This document shows positions 12,101-22,394 of a stretch of DNA of 64,000 nt, one piece after another; the stretch's first letter is position 1, and each line of letters begins with the position of its first letter. The notes under the pieces are model-generated. The model ran no database searches. It saw only the letters and a list, made by a program, of their open reading frames with translations, and was not told where the DNA came from. The DNA is from Capitella teleta. Taxonomy: Eukaryota; Annelida; Polychaeta; Capitellidae. A program made the position numbers and the translations under genes. Where the stretch lies: assembly GCA_000328365.1 (NCBI GenBank), contig KB309592.1, positions 27,764 to 91,763 of the forward strand, in the 5' to 3' direction.

Positions 12101-12408
12101 TTTGATCTCTTATCTGTACTTGAGTATCTCACTCAATTTTAAATTTCCTTTTTTTTTTTTTTTTTCATTATTGTTATTGTTGAAAAAATGTATGTCAAAG
12201 TGAATAGCATGAACAAAATGAGGATGATTATTATTTATTAGGTTGGCGTGGATGCTGGCTGTTTATTTTCATTCGAAATAACTTCTGCATGATAAAAATT
12301 ACTGATATTTTTAATAAAAACTATAGCGTGAAATTTGTTCTTTTATTTTCAGTTCCGCTGATTGGAGTGAATGCCATGGTGATTGCCTTGAAACTCATAT
12401 TAGGATAA
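9141..12408 (+). CDS. IER3IP1: Immediate early response 3-interacting protein 1 (IER3IP1/Yos1 family)
   Basis: A small two-helix ER/Golgi membrane protein that works in ER-to-Golgi transport. Three exons, 9141-9231, 10540-10635 and 12353-12408, join in phase 1 to give 80 residues (human has 82). Exon 1 reads MAFTLYSLLEAVLLCVNA then VLHEERFL, the first helix and the family signature. Exon 2 reads GWGTDQRGFGEEPGMKTQ then NLVRSIRTVMR, and exon 3 encodes the second helix, PLIGVNAMVIALKLILG. All three align with the human protein almost end to end. The second intron (1.7 kb) hosts a tRNA gene and a LINE fragment, both in the same orientation. A poly(A) signal lies at 12435-12440. The exons are too short to stand out as open frames and were found by family recognition plus splice sites. 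Confidence 0.95.
11104..11196 (+). tRNA. tRNA-Lys (anticodon TTT) with a 20-nt intron
   Basis: Exon halves 11104-11140 and 11161-11196 total 73 nt. The acceptor arm GCCCGGT pairs with ATTGGGC, allowing G-T pairs, followed by discriminator G. The A-box is TAGCTCAGTCGG, the anticodon loop CTTTTA then A, and the B-box GGTTCGAGTCC. The stem CAGA/TCTG closes once 11141-11160 is removed as an intron just 3' of position 37, the standard place for nuclear tRNA introns. A TTTT Pol III terminator follows at 11202-11205. The arms are intact, so I expect a functional gene. It lies in the second IER3IP1 intron, on the same strand. Confidence 0.93.
11575..12145 (+). mobile_element. LINE remnant, 3' part
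   Basis: Translated pieces FWRKSIRRLLRLPHRTH (about 11690-11740) and LWLRFAKFL (about 11787-11813) match the end of the LINE fragment at 535-1712. The frame is broken at least once, and the remnant ends in low-complexity T-rich DNA. It lies in the second intron of IER3IP1. Confidence 0.75.
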
Positions 12409-12434
12409 ATCATCTTCATTATTGCATATTTTAT

Positions 12435-12553
12435 AATAAATATATTTAAGTATTCTCTCCTGCTTGAATTGAATTTGTCAATTTCATATTCCCACTGCAT
12501 TCTGCATTCTTCCAAAGAAAGATGAAATCCAAGTCAACGATCGATAATTTATT
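12435..12553. terminator. Convergent poly(A) signals of IER3IP1 and perilipin
   Basis: AATAAA on the plus strand at 12435-12440 follows the IER3IP1 stop. TTTATT at 12548-12553 is AATAAA on the minus strand and lies downstream of the perilipin stop at 12868. The two 3' ends nearly meet. Confidence 0.55.
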
Positions 12554-12867
12554 CAAGCAATTAATATATAGTTAAAACCACTGAACATTTACACGCAAAA
12601 CACACACAAAAAGAAAGAAAACAAATATGATAAACAATCCTAGTGAATCCTTGGAATATTTGTGACAAAAATTTTCATATTTTTCTTTATGGAAACTTTG
12701 ATTTAATTTAAAAAAAAAAACAAAAAAAAACTAATAACAATTTGTCTTAAATTAATGAACAGCTGATACATAAAATATTGAGAGACTTAAGCGGATGTTA
12801 CACTTCTAGGATAAACAGATCACATTACAGAACCCAACAGTGTTACCAAGGGATAATGGAAAACAAA

Positions 12868-15799
12868 TTATTCTTCCAGCGGGATTTCCCTCTCCACCGC
12901 AACGTAGTCAATATTTCCATTAGCAACTGTAGCGTCATCTGTGTCGAGCCCAAAATCCAGATCCATTCCTTCAAAGTCGTATTCTGGGATCTGAGAAGGA
13001 AATAAAAATGATTACATCACCCATTTATTAAAACTGAACATGTTTTTTTCACAAACGTATCTTTTTATGCTACTAATGGATGTCAAAAATGACCTAAGTG
13101 AAAATAAGAATGCCGCCAAGACCCATTCCATAGAACATGAATAAATCATGCTAAGTAATAGCCATACATTCAACAGAGTATTGCTAAACCTTGCTTTCAA
13201 CTGTTCCAACAGCAGGGCTAAATTATGGTTTATCCCCGCTGACTTGATGTAATTTTCTTTGTAAGAATTAAAGTACATCTGTCCTTAGATAAGCTCAATG
13301 TGAACTAAGCTGAATAACAATGAATACACTTTGAAATATTTGAGTACACATGCACGAAGTCTCATGTTATATAGCAGACAATACATCAGCACTGAGTTCC
13401 CATACCTTCATGCAATGATTTCAAGACCATTTAGCGGTACACGCTCGAGACATAACCTTTTGGGGAATTTTCCAACCAACCAAACAAGAATAAAACCAGA
13501 CCAAGAACCACATGTGGTAGGATCAACGCATACAACCGTAATGTTTGAAACAAAGAGAGCTCTCCTGTGACATGCAGGAGGGGACTTTTAAGAATACTGT
13601 ATAGAAAAAAGAATAATTCACCTATAACCATAAACAGGTCAGACAGACCTGAAAGGTCACTTCAAGAAACAAATTGTGTCAAAAATGTCTGGCACTACAG
13701 CATTCTTTAATGGAATATAACCTCGCCCCGCCCTCTTCGTATAAAAGTAAACCAAGAGAGGATAATTCCCATGCAAGGATGCACATGCATTGTGGGATAT
13801 ATAGATATAATAATAAGAGCAGAAACAGACGATTCAAAAAGATAAGCACCGAACCAAAAGTTTTATTGAGAAATTGCAACCAAAAAAAAAATACAAAAAA
13901 TACAAAGCACTTTTTCAGATAAAGAAGGAAAATTTACCAGAACTGAAACAAAACAAACAAAAGCGAAATTTAATTATTTTGTGGATGAGGCAAGGATTCA
14001 TTCAGAATTTGTTTTTCAGACGATTTCACATTCGATAGAATCCAAGTAGGAGTCTACAATCACAAGAAAAAAAAAAAATGATTACGACAAAAAATTACTT
14101 AAGATGCAAGCATGTGCACCCACGACCACATATGACTAATTTCAGATAAATCCAAAACAAACAGTTTATCAGCTAAATGATAAACCGCATAATGAAATGG
14201 CCAACTTACCATCCAGCTCAAGTTGGGGTGACCAGAGAGGGTCCTAACAGACTCCTCAGCAAAACTGGAAACCAGTTCCTTCAGATGATTGAATTGGAGA
14301 AGAGCGTTGTCCACGGCAACCTGAGGGATATCTTTTAAGGAAAGATTCTGAAAGAAATGAAATAATTTTTAAAGAAGTTTATTTCTCGTTTCCGGGGATT
14401 AATCCCTTACGGTTGTGATGAAAATATTTGCGATGGCGTTTGAGATGCTTCCGGCTTCTTTGATGCGCTCTTGTAGAACGGACGAAAGACAGGACGCCTG
14501 GGATGACAAGTTGGCCAAGTGGGTCTTCAAGTTCTGGGTCAGATGTCGGGCAGTGGCGATCAGTTGGGTTTCAAACTGGAGGGAAAAAAAAAAAAAAACA
14601 ATGAAAAAATACGACACAAAAAAGGTCCTACATTGCTGATTTCCATTCGTTTTTCGTCGTTTGAGGGAACGTCTGTTCGCTTGATTTCGCCCCAAATGTA
14701 TCCCAGACGGGCTTCAGCAGCGTTCATTTTTTGCAGGAGTTGTTCGCGCACGACCTCATTTCTTCCTGGTTTCTGCATCTCTTCCCAAATCTTCCTCGTT
14801 CCCTCTCCAAACGCAGACGCTTGACTCAACGCCACAGATCGGGCCGCATCCAGGTTGCTCTTGGCAACGTTAACCAGGTCAAGAGTCAAGCCGAGGTTGG
14901 CCAGGTTAGCCTCAGTCCACTGCCGATAAGCGTTGGCTTCGTTGGAGGCTCTGATCAGCATGCGCCGGCTAACTTTGCCGGTCAGACGGCTGACTCGGTT
15001 GAGTGTGCCAGTTGTCGGCTCAGTGTTCTCTTTCTCCTCTGAAATTGGGTAAAAAAAAAATTTACCAAATCTGTTAAAGAGGTCACGGAAAGCAAACAGA
15101 CCCTCTGAGGCAGGGAGATACTTCTCAACATAACCGTCAGTGACCTCAACCCAATTGTCCAAACGGGACGCCACCAGCTGACCATAGGAAGTGGTCAACA
15201 GGTAACCAACAGTCCTCAGACTGCTGTCCTTGACCCCTTGGATACGGTCAAGGCCGAAATTCTTTGCCCCAACAACCGCACCCTTTGTGTAGTTAGTCAC
15301 TCCATTGACCTGCAAAGAACAAAACCATATAAAGAAATCCTCCTCAGAACACGAGCAATCCCACCTTGTCCACTCCGAATTGACCCACAGCCGTAGCGCT
15401 CTTCACACCCGTTTCCTTGATCGAGTACACACGATCGACCGTCGGCTTGAGCGTCGCGGCATACAGCTCATAGGTGTCAGCGAGCACCTCCTCAGTCGGT
15501 TTTGCGATCACTGGGTACGACTTCTTGATGTTGTCAAGTTGGTTGCACGCCACAGAGTTGAGGCGTTCAACAGGGAGCCTGGTGAGGACTGGCTTAGCCG
15601 TGCTCACAGCGGCTGACACGCCCAGTTCAGCCGTCTCGCAGGTGAACTTGACCAGACGGTTGGAGTCTTTGGTCCGAGCGTAGATGCCCAGGAGCTGGCC
15701 GACGGCCGAATTGACAACTGGCAGGGAGCCAACTTGTACGAAGAATGGACTATTGTCCACGGATTCTTGGTCCTTCATAGCTAAGCTTTGTCGGTACAT
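12868..15799 (-). CDS. PLIN: Perilipin-family lipid droplet protein
   Basis: Perilipins coat lipid droplets and control lipase access. Exons on the minus strand are 15365-15799, 14632-15309, 14411-14575, 14210-14347 and 12868-12990. All junctions are phase 0, giving 512 residues. The PAT-type N-terminus is clear: VGSLPVVNSAVGQLLGIY then ETAELGVSAA and LNSVACNQLDNIKKSYPVI. A region of amphipathic repeats follows, then LASRLDNWVEVTDGYVEKY and a C-terminal helical part (QLIATARHLTQNLKTHL) as in PLIN2/3. The last exon is acidic (IPEYDFEGMDLDFGLDTDD) and ends in EIPLEE. An alternative in-frame terminal exon at 13970-14053 has its own stop. The first ATG is directly preceded by an acceptor (CCACAG), so a non-coding 5' exon upstream is likely. 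A piggyBac-like MITE begins 26 bp upstream of it. Confidence 0.9.
13970..14053 (-). CDS. PLIN: Alternative terminal exon of the perilipin gene
   Basis: Directly after a TGATTGTAG acceptor, this reads TPTWILSNVKSSEKQI and onward for 27 residues to a TAA at 13970-13972. It starts in phase 0, the same as the exon at 12868-12990, so either could follow exon 14210-14347. The acidic downstream exon looks more like real protein. This one may be a minor isoform or chance. Confidence 0.4.
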   Translation of the reverse strand, partial: TPTWILSNVKSSEKQILNESLPHPQNN

Positions 15800-15825
15800 C
15801 CTGTGGAAATATAAATATTTGTAGA

Positions 15826-16527
15826 TTAAAGGGATGGGGAACTAAATTTTAAGTGATGTTCTATTGACTCATAGCACCAATTGATAGCATTCCGTGCCAA
15901 GAACACCATGCCTGGATGCAAGCGTAAGGAAATAATGCATTCCGAATATCGGGGTTAGCATTGCGCCTATGGGAGAATGGCTTCCATTGCGAAGTATAGG
16001 AGGCAAACGTCAGCTGATGGCTTGGTTTGGCTGATGGCTGATTGGTCCCGTTCCCCTCGTGAAGCTATCGAATCAGAGCAGAGCATCTTCGCCATAAAAG
16101 GACATCTCTGTTGTTTACGAAACGAAAGCGCATGCGTGGTGCACTCTGGCTGACCTTTTTACTGTTTCAGGATGAGAAACGTGGTAGGTGTCCTAGAAAA
16201 TCGCTTGTTAAAATAAGAAAAATAGCGAAAAATATTTTTTTTTCGCGCCTGACTGGTGGCAAAATGATTATTCTATCTATTTCGAAAAGAAAATAAAAAA
16301 ATATCAAGGGGTTTAGTCGTAGGACACGCTGATATAACGAGGCCCATTTTAAAAGATGGGGAACTCGGTGTTTCATCACAGCGACTGACGTCACGCCTAG
16401 TTAGCAATATATCTCCCGCGAAATCGTTAGCGATGATATTCCTTGTGTGGGCCAGGCATAGGAATCATTTTTGGTGCATCAAATAACGACTCAAAGTCCA
16501 TTTTCAACCAGTTCTCCCTCCCTTTAA
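15826..16527 (+). mobile_element. piggyBac-like MITE, copy 2 (complete)
   Basis: The 702-bp element begins TTAAAGGGATGGGGAACT (15826-15843) and ends AGTTCTCCCTCCCTTTAA (16510-16527). These are inverted repeats of 16/18 identity with TTAA at both ends, the piggyBac target. It has no transposase frame. About 480 bp are shared with copy 1 at the window start, in the opposite orientation. It sits just upstream of the first perilipin coding exon, so it may lie in a 5' intron or promoter. Confidence 0.8.
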
Positions 16528-17099
16528 AAAGTGCGGTCTCATTCTTATGGCAGACCGATTAAATATTTCATGTGCCAAGTGAAAAAAAACAAAAGAGGAT
16601 AAAGAGACTCCTAGCGGATATACTAAATGCAGCGAGAAGCCATGGGTCTATGCAAACCTCGCCCGATATATGTGCTGCATAGAGAGAGTCATGCTCATTA
16701 GTAAGAAGAAAAAAATTCATATCAAATAAAGCCGCAAAGGAAGCATTAAATGTAAATCGCAAAAATTTAGTGCCATGAGAAAAAAAAAGAGAGAGTTAAA
16801 AGAACAGATTTAAGACATGTGACAGTGACACCAGTCACTACTACACTAGACTTTTAAAAAAAGCAAAAAGACTGCTTATAGTGTCACTGGTCTCTAAAAA
16901 TGTGGCACACCTCACCAACCCTTGCATGTTTAGTACCAGCAAACAATAAATGCATGAGCCCCATCTTAAGGCGACCTGAGGTCATTGACTGAGCGACCTG
17001 AAAATCAAAATATGTCCCTTGGTTGTATCCAACGTTTGAACGTAGCGAGCGGTCATGATTCACAGGACGGGGTCAGACAATACCACAGCAGCTGTACTT

Positions 17100-17149
17100 N
17101 NNNNNNNNNNNNNNNNNNNNNNNNNNNNNNNNNNNNNNNNNNNNNNNNN
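17100..17149. other. Assembly gap (50 N)
   Basis: A run of exactly 50 N, probably a placeholder of unknown true length. Confidence 0.99.
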
Positions 17150-19379
17150 TTGCCAGGAAGTATTGCAAATTATCAGGAATATTATTATTATAAATATTGG
17201 GAAATGATGAAATCTTTGTCAGTGCAGATGGGAAATTTACGCCCACGCGGGAATACTTTCGATATTTATCCCAATTGTATAAGCAAAATTAAAGGGAATC
17301 TTTCACCAAATCTCTTCTAATTACATTCGCAAAGCCTTAAGCAATTCCAGCAGTAACATTCCAATCAAAACTATCACTCACCAAATAAATTTAGATGCTT
17401 CGTCGACGGAGTTTCTTATCACACTGTTGCGTCAATCTGCTTCGTCCCAGCTTTTAGCCTTTTATCATCAGCAGTCACATGATATTTTTCTCAGACGAGA
17501 GCAGACATTTTACGGGGAGACTTCACTTCTTGGGTGGTAAATCGTGATGATCGACTTTCTGAGAATTTATATATGTGAGTCATTCAAGTTATCAATCCGC
17601 TGCTTACGAATGCGATCAAAGTCTAAACTGACGGCACCGAGTAATTGAAGACAAACTTTCGTCAGTTTCGAATGGAATATTGGTATTATATAATGACAGG
17701 GCTTATTCTTGACATTGAATGACTGGTCGACTCAATAAATTCTTATTAACAACTAGTGGACTAATCTGCTATAATTATTCGATATTCTATCACCAGTATG
17801 CATGCATTATGTAACATACATTATGTGTATGTATGCATTATGTAACCAAGAAGCTAGGACATCTGTTTGACTTGAAATGTCAGAAAATTGTAGAATAAAC
17901 ACTGCAATGACATTTCCCCGCAAATTTCAATGTCATCATAACTTTTAATTGTGGGCTCGTAAATGTTGACACATTTATAATATCATTCTCGAACTTAATT
18001 AAACAGTTAAATGTGATGTCATAACAGTATAAGTCATGAGCCCTATATAGCATTGGTTTCTAGTTCTTGTAGTTGAAAATTGTAAAAAAACCTCGAGTAT
18101 TTTAATAATAATGACAATATATTTATTGCATTTGAAAGAAGACATTGTAATGAGTGCAGAATAGAACAAAGCAAAACAAGAGAACACATTAGAAGATACA
18201 ATTGGGGAAAACGATCTAAAAATCAAGCGATACAAATGTAATACAAAAGAGTGTCACTTTCCTCAGCATCCAGTAGGCCGATTTTCCATGATAATTACGT
18301 ACTAGTACCCTCACACATTCCCAACAAATCTATTGTGGTAAAGTATTCGGCTTTGATGCAGCTAAGCCAGCTTTCAGAAATTTTAATTTTGATATCTCTG
18401 ACCAAATTAGTATCATTTCCATTCATACAACATTTTGACAATACTAAACGGCTATTTGACCCAACATTGGAGAAGCCATTAATAGATAAATGTGTACAAA
18501 AATTCACAATAAGATTTTTAGTATTAGCCATTTTATCCACAATTTTCCAAAACTGTGAACTATATACGTACTGCCTATGCTAGTATGCAGGATGAAGATC
18601 CTTTGGGATTATACGATATATAATAAGGGGGAAATATGTGCCTTGGTTTCTGTTCTGGGGCCCATATCACTGAAGTCCAAGTGCACTTCACTGAGCAGTC
18701 ACTACAGTAACAAGTATGACTAACCCATAATTATAATTCAAGGTCCAATTAACAATGCATATACATGTACTCATAAAGACGTAGTATATATCATACAAGT
18801 CAGCTATCACCAAGCAATTAAAGATTGAAAAAAAAAATGTTAACAGGCTGACCAATCAATATAATTCTCCGATTTCCTGCATGCACATACGCACGCAAGA
18901 ATGCCATTATCAGGTAAATAATGTCATTACCAGTTTATCAATAATAAACATGAAGCTGAAAATGAATTCATTGGTTAAAGGTTAAAGGTTAATTACACGC
19001 ACGACTGTTTCGAGTACTGATGACTATTATTTAATGCAAAAGACAATCGAGACAAGTGTTGTATCTTGTCAGCTTGTTTTTCATGAAACGAGATCGTGAC
19101 ATACTTGTCTCATATAATTAGAAGACACTTAAAAGTTTATATTTTTATGATTCTATATGTTGTCTACTTAGATCTATAAACATGTTTATGTACCAGAAGA
19201 TGTTACAAATGTTAAATATATTATTTTAGCTTAAAACATGTATTGTCCATTCAAGTTATGTGCATGGTATTATTATGTACAATACATCGGTACTTCTGTG
19301 TACAAGAAACTAACTACATTGAAAAAGAATTTATACTTTATTTTCTACTACAGCAGTAAGTACAACACTCCCTCATATC

Positions 19380-19750
19380 TATAAGAGATGGAGTGAGTGA
19401 GTGATTTGGTTTTACGGCTCCACCCAACCCATTCGGGTGATACGGGCGCCAGAACAGAAGACCCGGGACCGGGGTTTCCCCCTACTCTTATCGAAAAATC
19501 CCAAGGGTTCTTTATCCAGCATACCACCATAGACAGTAGTACACAGCGCCCGATCTTGTTACGCAGTTGGGCAGCACTGCAGAGTCACCGAAGAATTACA
19601 ATTATAACAAATTACAATTATTATTCACATTCATAACGTCCGTGGCCTGATCGGGTCTCGAACCCGGGACCTGGACCCCCACGGTCGGCATTGGATTGTA
19701 GTCAGCGGTTTAACCCACTGAGCTATCGGTGCCCCTATATAAGAGATGGA
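19380..19750 (-). mobile_element. tRNA-derived SINE with target-site duplication
   Basis: The element occupies about 19393-19737 between 13-bp direct repeats TATAAGAGATGGA (19380-19392 and 19738-19750). On the minus strand it has a tRNA-like head (A-box TAGCTCAGTGGG, B-box GGTTCGAGACC), a body with ACAATTATAA repeats, and a tail whose complement begins GTGAGTGAGTGATTTGG. The last motif resembles the shared central domain of some invertebrate SINEs that I recall as Meta-SINEs. Related copies lie at 1715-1818 and 25870-26100. Confidence 0.85.
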
Positions 19751-20214
19751 ATCTACCTGTGAAATCAAAGTGATGGCAAGCTTTCCAACCTTTCCAGGCT
19801 CTGAACAAAACTCTCATCTGTGTGTTGCATTTTGCAGACGGTGTTGCCATTGTCTAATTACATTCTGAAAGGGATTCGTCCAAGATGCATGTGCTGCAAA
19901 TCTCACAATTCAAACCCTAACAAATTACCTCGCAACCTGATCAATCCCACTCATGACGTACGTACACTCCAGGTTCAAGTGCCCACAAGTCCAATTGATG
20001 CTTTCCAGTTGTATGTAAAATGACACTGACGCTTCGTTGCTAATTTTTTTCCAACAGCGTCCGATTAGCTTGTGTTAATTGTATTTCTTTTAACGGCTAA
20101 ATTCAGTCAAAATTTATTAAAACAAGCATACTTTTCTTCTGTCCCTTTGGTGAGACCCTTTTGGAAAGGCAGGACCTGGTAACTGAGACCTTACCCAAAT
20201 GGCTGTTTATCCCT

Positions 20215-20455
20215 ACGTCCCGTGAAAGCTCGTTGGCGATACGTGAATTATTCCGCAATGTCGATGGCCACCATTACTGTTGTTTGGCGGATTATGGACC
20301 TCCTGTTGCCTTGGTTTAGGATCTGGGTCTTCTTCAGGCCGATGGTTAGTCCACACTCCTTGCAAGTTGGAATAGGTGGACAAAGTGTCAAAGTGGGATT
20401 TAGCACGAGGGAGAAGAAGATCCAAAATACAATTAAGGTTGGGGCCAGTAGCATA
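20215..20455 (-). mobile_element. LINE reverse-transcriptase fragment
   Basis: On the minus strand, CKECGLTIGLKKTQILNQG followed in another frame by PPNNSNGGHRHCG matches a block seen after the YADD motif in many LINE reverse transcriptases (FGLTISLKKT...QG). Frameshifts are present. This may be a different family from the other two LINE remnants, because the overlapping region cannot be compared. Confidence 0.6.
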
Positions 20456-21093
20456 TCCTATATGGAAACAATATAGCGCTCAAATCTCACTTTGCGCAGT
20501 ACTCTGTGGTAGCGATCGAGGTAATTATACTGGTTTCATCAAAATATCAGTATAGAAAAAAAATATATAGAATATATAATATATATATTCAAAATATCAT
20601 ATAGAAATGATCTTTCTGTAATTATTAGAGCCTTCGTTTCTTAATCATAACAATAAATTATATTCTGTATTTCCACTCTCTGAAATCGCGATCACGGTGC
20701 TTGATTTAAAAAGGCAGCTAGCATAATTATATACATGCACATATATTGACAGTTAATTTACTTTGTGAAATTCTATAAATCATGACGTTATTTCCTGCCA
20801 AATCTCTCGAAAGAAATGCGGCTAACCGATTGATTTTCGGCTGCGACTGATCGGCCAACTGTTTTTCGGCGGATCAGTAAATTTCCGGCGGAGGCATCTA
20901 TGATATGCCGTCGACTGTACAGCAATTTTCGCACGAGGGAATACCTTTTTTACTAAAAATAGCCCGGACAATGACGTCATATTCATGTCGGCTCGCGTTG
21001 TCTATGACGCTATTTTCCTCGCGTTCTGTATGTTATATATTATAGATTGCGATTTGAATCTTCCTAATTGAATATCATTTAGGCGAATTAGGC

Positions 21094-22394
21094 ATGCCAT
21101 TACTCGAGAACTTGCAGTTAGGATGTGCTGTTTGTCGGATTGTCTTCTACAATGTGAGCAAATTGTTCCTAAAACGAGGAATTTTCTGTTTCTGTGTAGC
21201 CTACTTGAGCGATAATAGGTCGATGAACGATTGTGACGCCGCACACCGATTTGAGTCGCTTGAGGTGAAATTTGAGATTTGTTGTTTTTGGTGGGTTCAG
21301 GTGCATCAAGATCTCATCTATCAATTAATTCCTCAGATCTACAAGCGTGTGTTTTGCATCAAAGAACCTGCCCCTCGTCCTGTCTTCAAACCGATTTGTA
21401 TCGGTTTGGATGACGCAGGAAAATCCACGCTACTCTCTTCTCTTGCTGGTGAAAGCACAGATGACATTCAGCCTACAAAAGGTACGTTTAAAAAGAACTA
21501 CACACAGGGCAATTCTTTCTAAATATAAATCAGTGTTTTATTCAATTCGTATTTCTTCCACAGGTTTTGTCATCAAAGCGATTCAGTTCGATGATTGTAT
21601 CTTAAACGTCAAAGAAATTGGAGGTAACATTATGATGAAAAGAAATGTCTTTATCTCTGTTCCTTGATGATTGTAGGTGGGGATACAGTACGTCCCTTCT
21701 GGAAGCATTACTACCAGGGAGCTGACGCTGTTATATTTGTGGTGAACAGCGCCTGTTCAGAGGATGAAATGATCAAAGCTTCGGACGCTCTCTCAGAAAC
21801 CCTTGAGCACCCTGCTCTGCGGCGACTTCCTCTCTTGGTGATTGGTAACTGCCAAGATTTGAATGGTGCACGAAATGTATCTCAGGTAATTTGGATTGAG
21901 GAATGATTGTACTTTGAAATATCAGGTCTCATGACGCCATTCCTGGTAGAGATTCTTGAACCATTGTAAACTGATTATGCCATCCTGTCTGCTTTGTTTA
22001 ATTCGGCCGTTTCCATGGAAATGGAGACGGCTGGATCAGTTGAGATCTGAACAGGAATTTCTTAGTAGCGTTGTCTGGGTTCTGCTATCAGATCATCTCT
22101 GGTGGTACACAAGGTGAAACAAAATACTTCTTGCTTATTTCTGTTGCCAGTATGACTCAACAAGAGTAAAATTGAATTATTACTTTCTAATCCTGTTTTG
22201 GTTTGTTTTAGTTGAAGGATGATCTTGATATGATGATTGAAGGATTCCACGACAGAGAAATCTTCTTTATCTTGAGCACCAAAAACGATATCGCTTCTCT
22301 TCGTAAATCATTTGCAGAATTCAACACAAGATACTTGGTGCAGAGTCACGAGGAAACGCCTGACGGCAAAGGCGCATCATATAACCAGATCTGA
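21094..22394 (+). CDS. ARL15: ADP-ribosylation factor-like GTPase, ARL15-like
   Basis: Five exons, 21094-21153, 21301-21481, 21564-21623, 21678-21895 and 22212-22394, give 233 residues with all phases matching. The P-loop is GLDDAGKSTLLSSL. The switch II region is NVKEIGGGDT instead of the usual DxxGQ, as in ARL15 (human NVKELGG). The N-x-x-D guanine motif is IGNCQDLNGA, and HYYQGADAVIFVV precedes it. These features match ARL15 in order and spacing. ARL15 is a Golgi/plasma-membrane ARF relative linked to magnesium transport and metabolic traits in mammals. The short first exon (MPLLENLQLG...) is chosen because it joins in phase 0 to the acceptor GGTTCAG; a second ATG in another frame would not. 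There is no N-terminal Gly for myristoylation, but early cysteines could be palmitoylated. A poly(A) signal lies at 22897-22902. Confidence 0.88.

Larger units (their letters stand above)
16528..21093. other. Intergenic stretch with assembly gap and repeats
   Basis: No coding exons are recognised. It holds the N gap (17100-17149), a SINE (19393-19737) and a LINE fragment (about 20215-20455). The open frame of 110 codons at 18251-18583 has no known motif, and a frame of 81 codons runs on the opposite strand; I do not call either. The short palindromic ATGCATTATGTAACATACATT region near 17790-17850 is simple AT-rich repeat DNA. Confidence 0.55.

Noticed and set aside
18251-18583. 110-residue open frame and its antisense partner
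   Set aside because: There is no known motif, no clear splice context and AT-rich composition; it is probably chance.
19632-19737. Functional tRNA gene (also at 1715-1818)
   Set aside because: A- and B-boxes are good, but no full cloverleaf closes. The sequence is repeated and is joined to a SINE body with target-site duplication.
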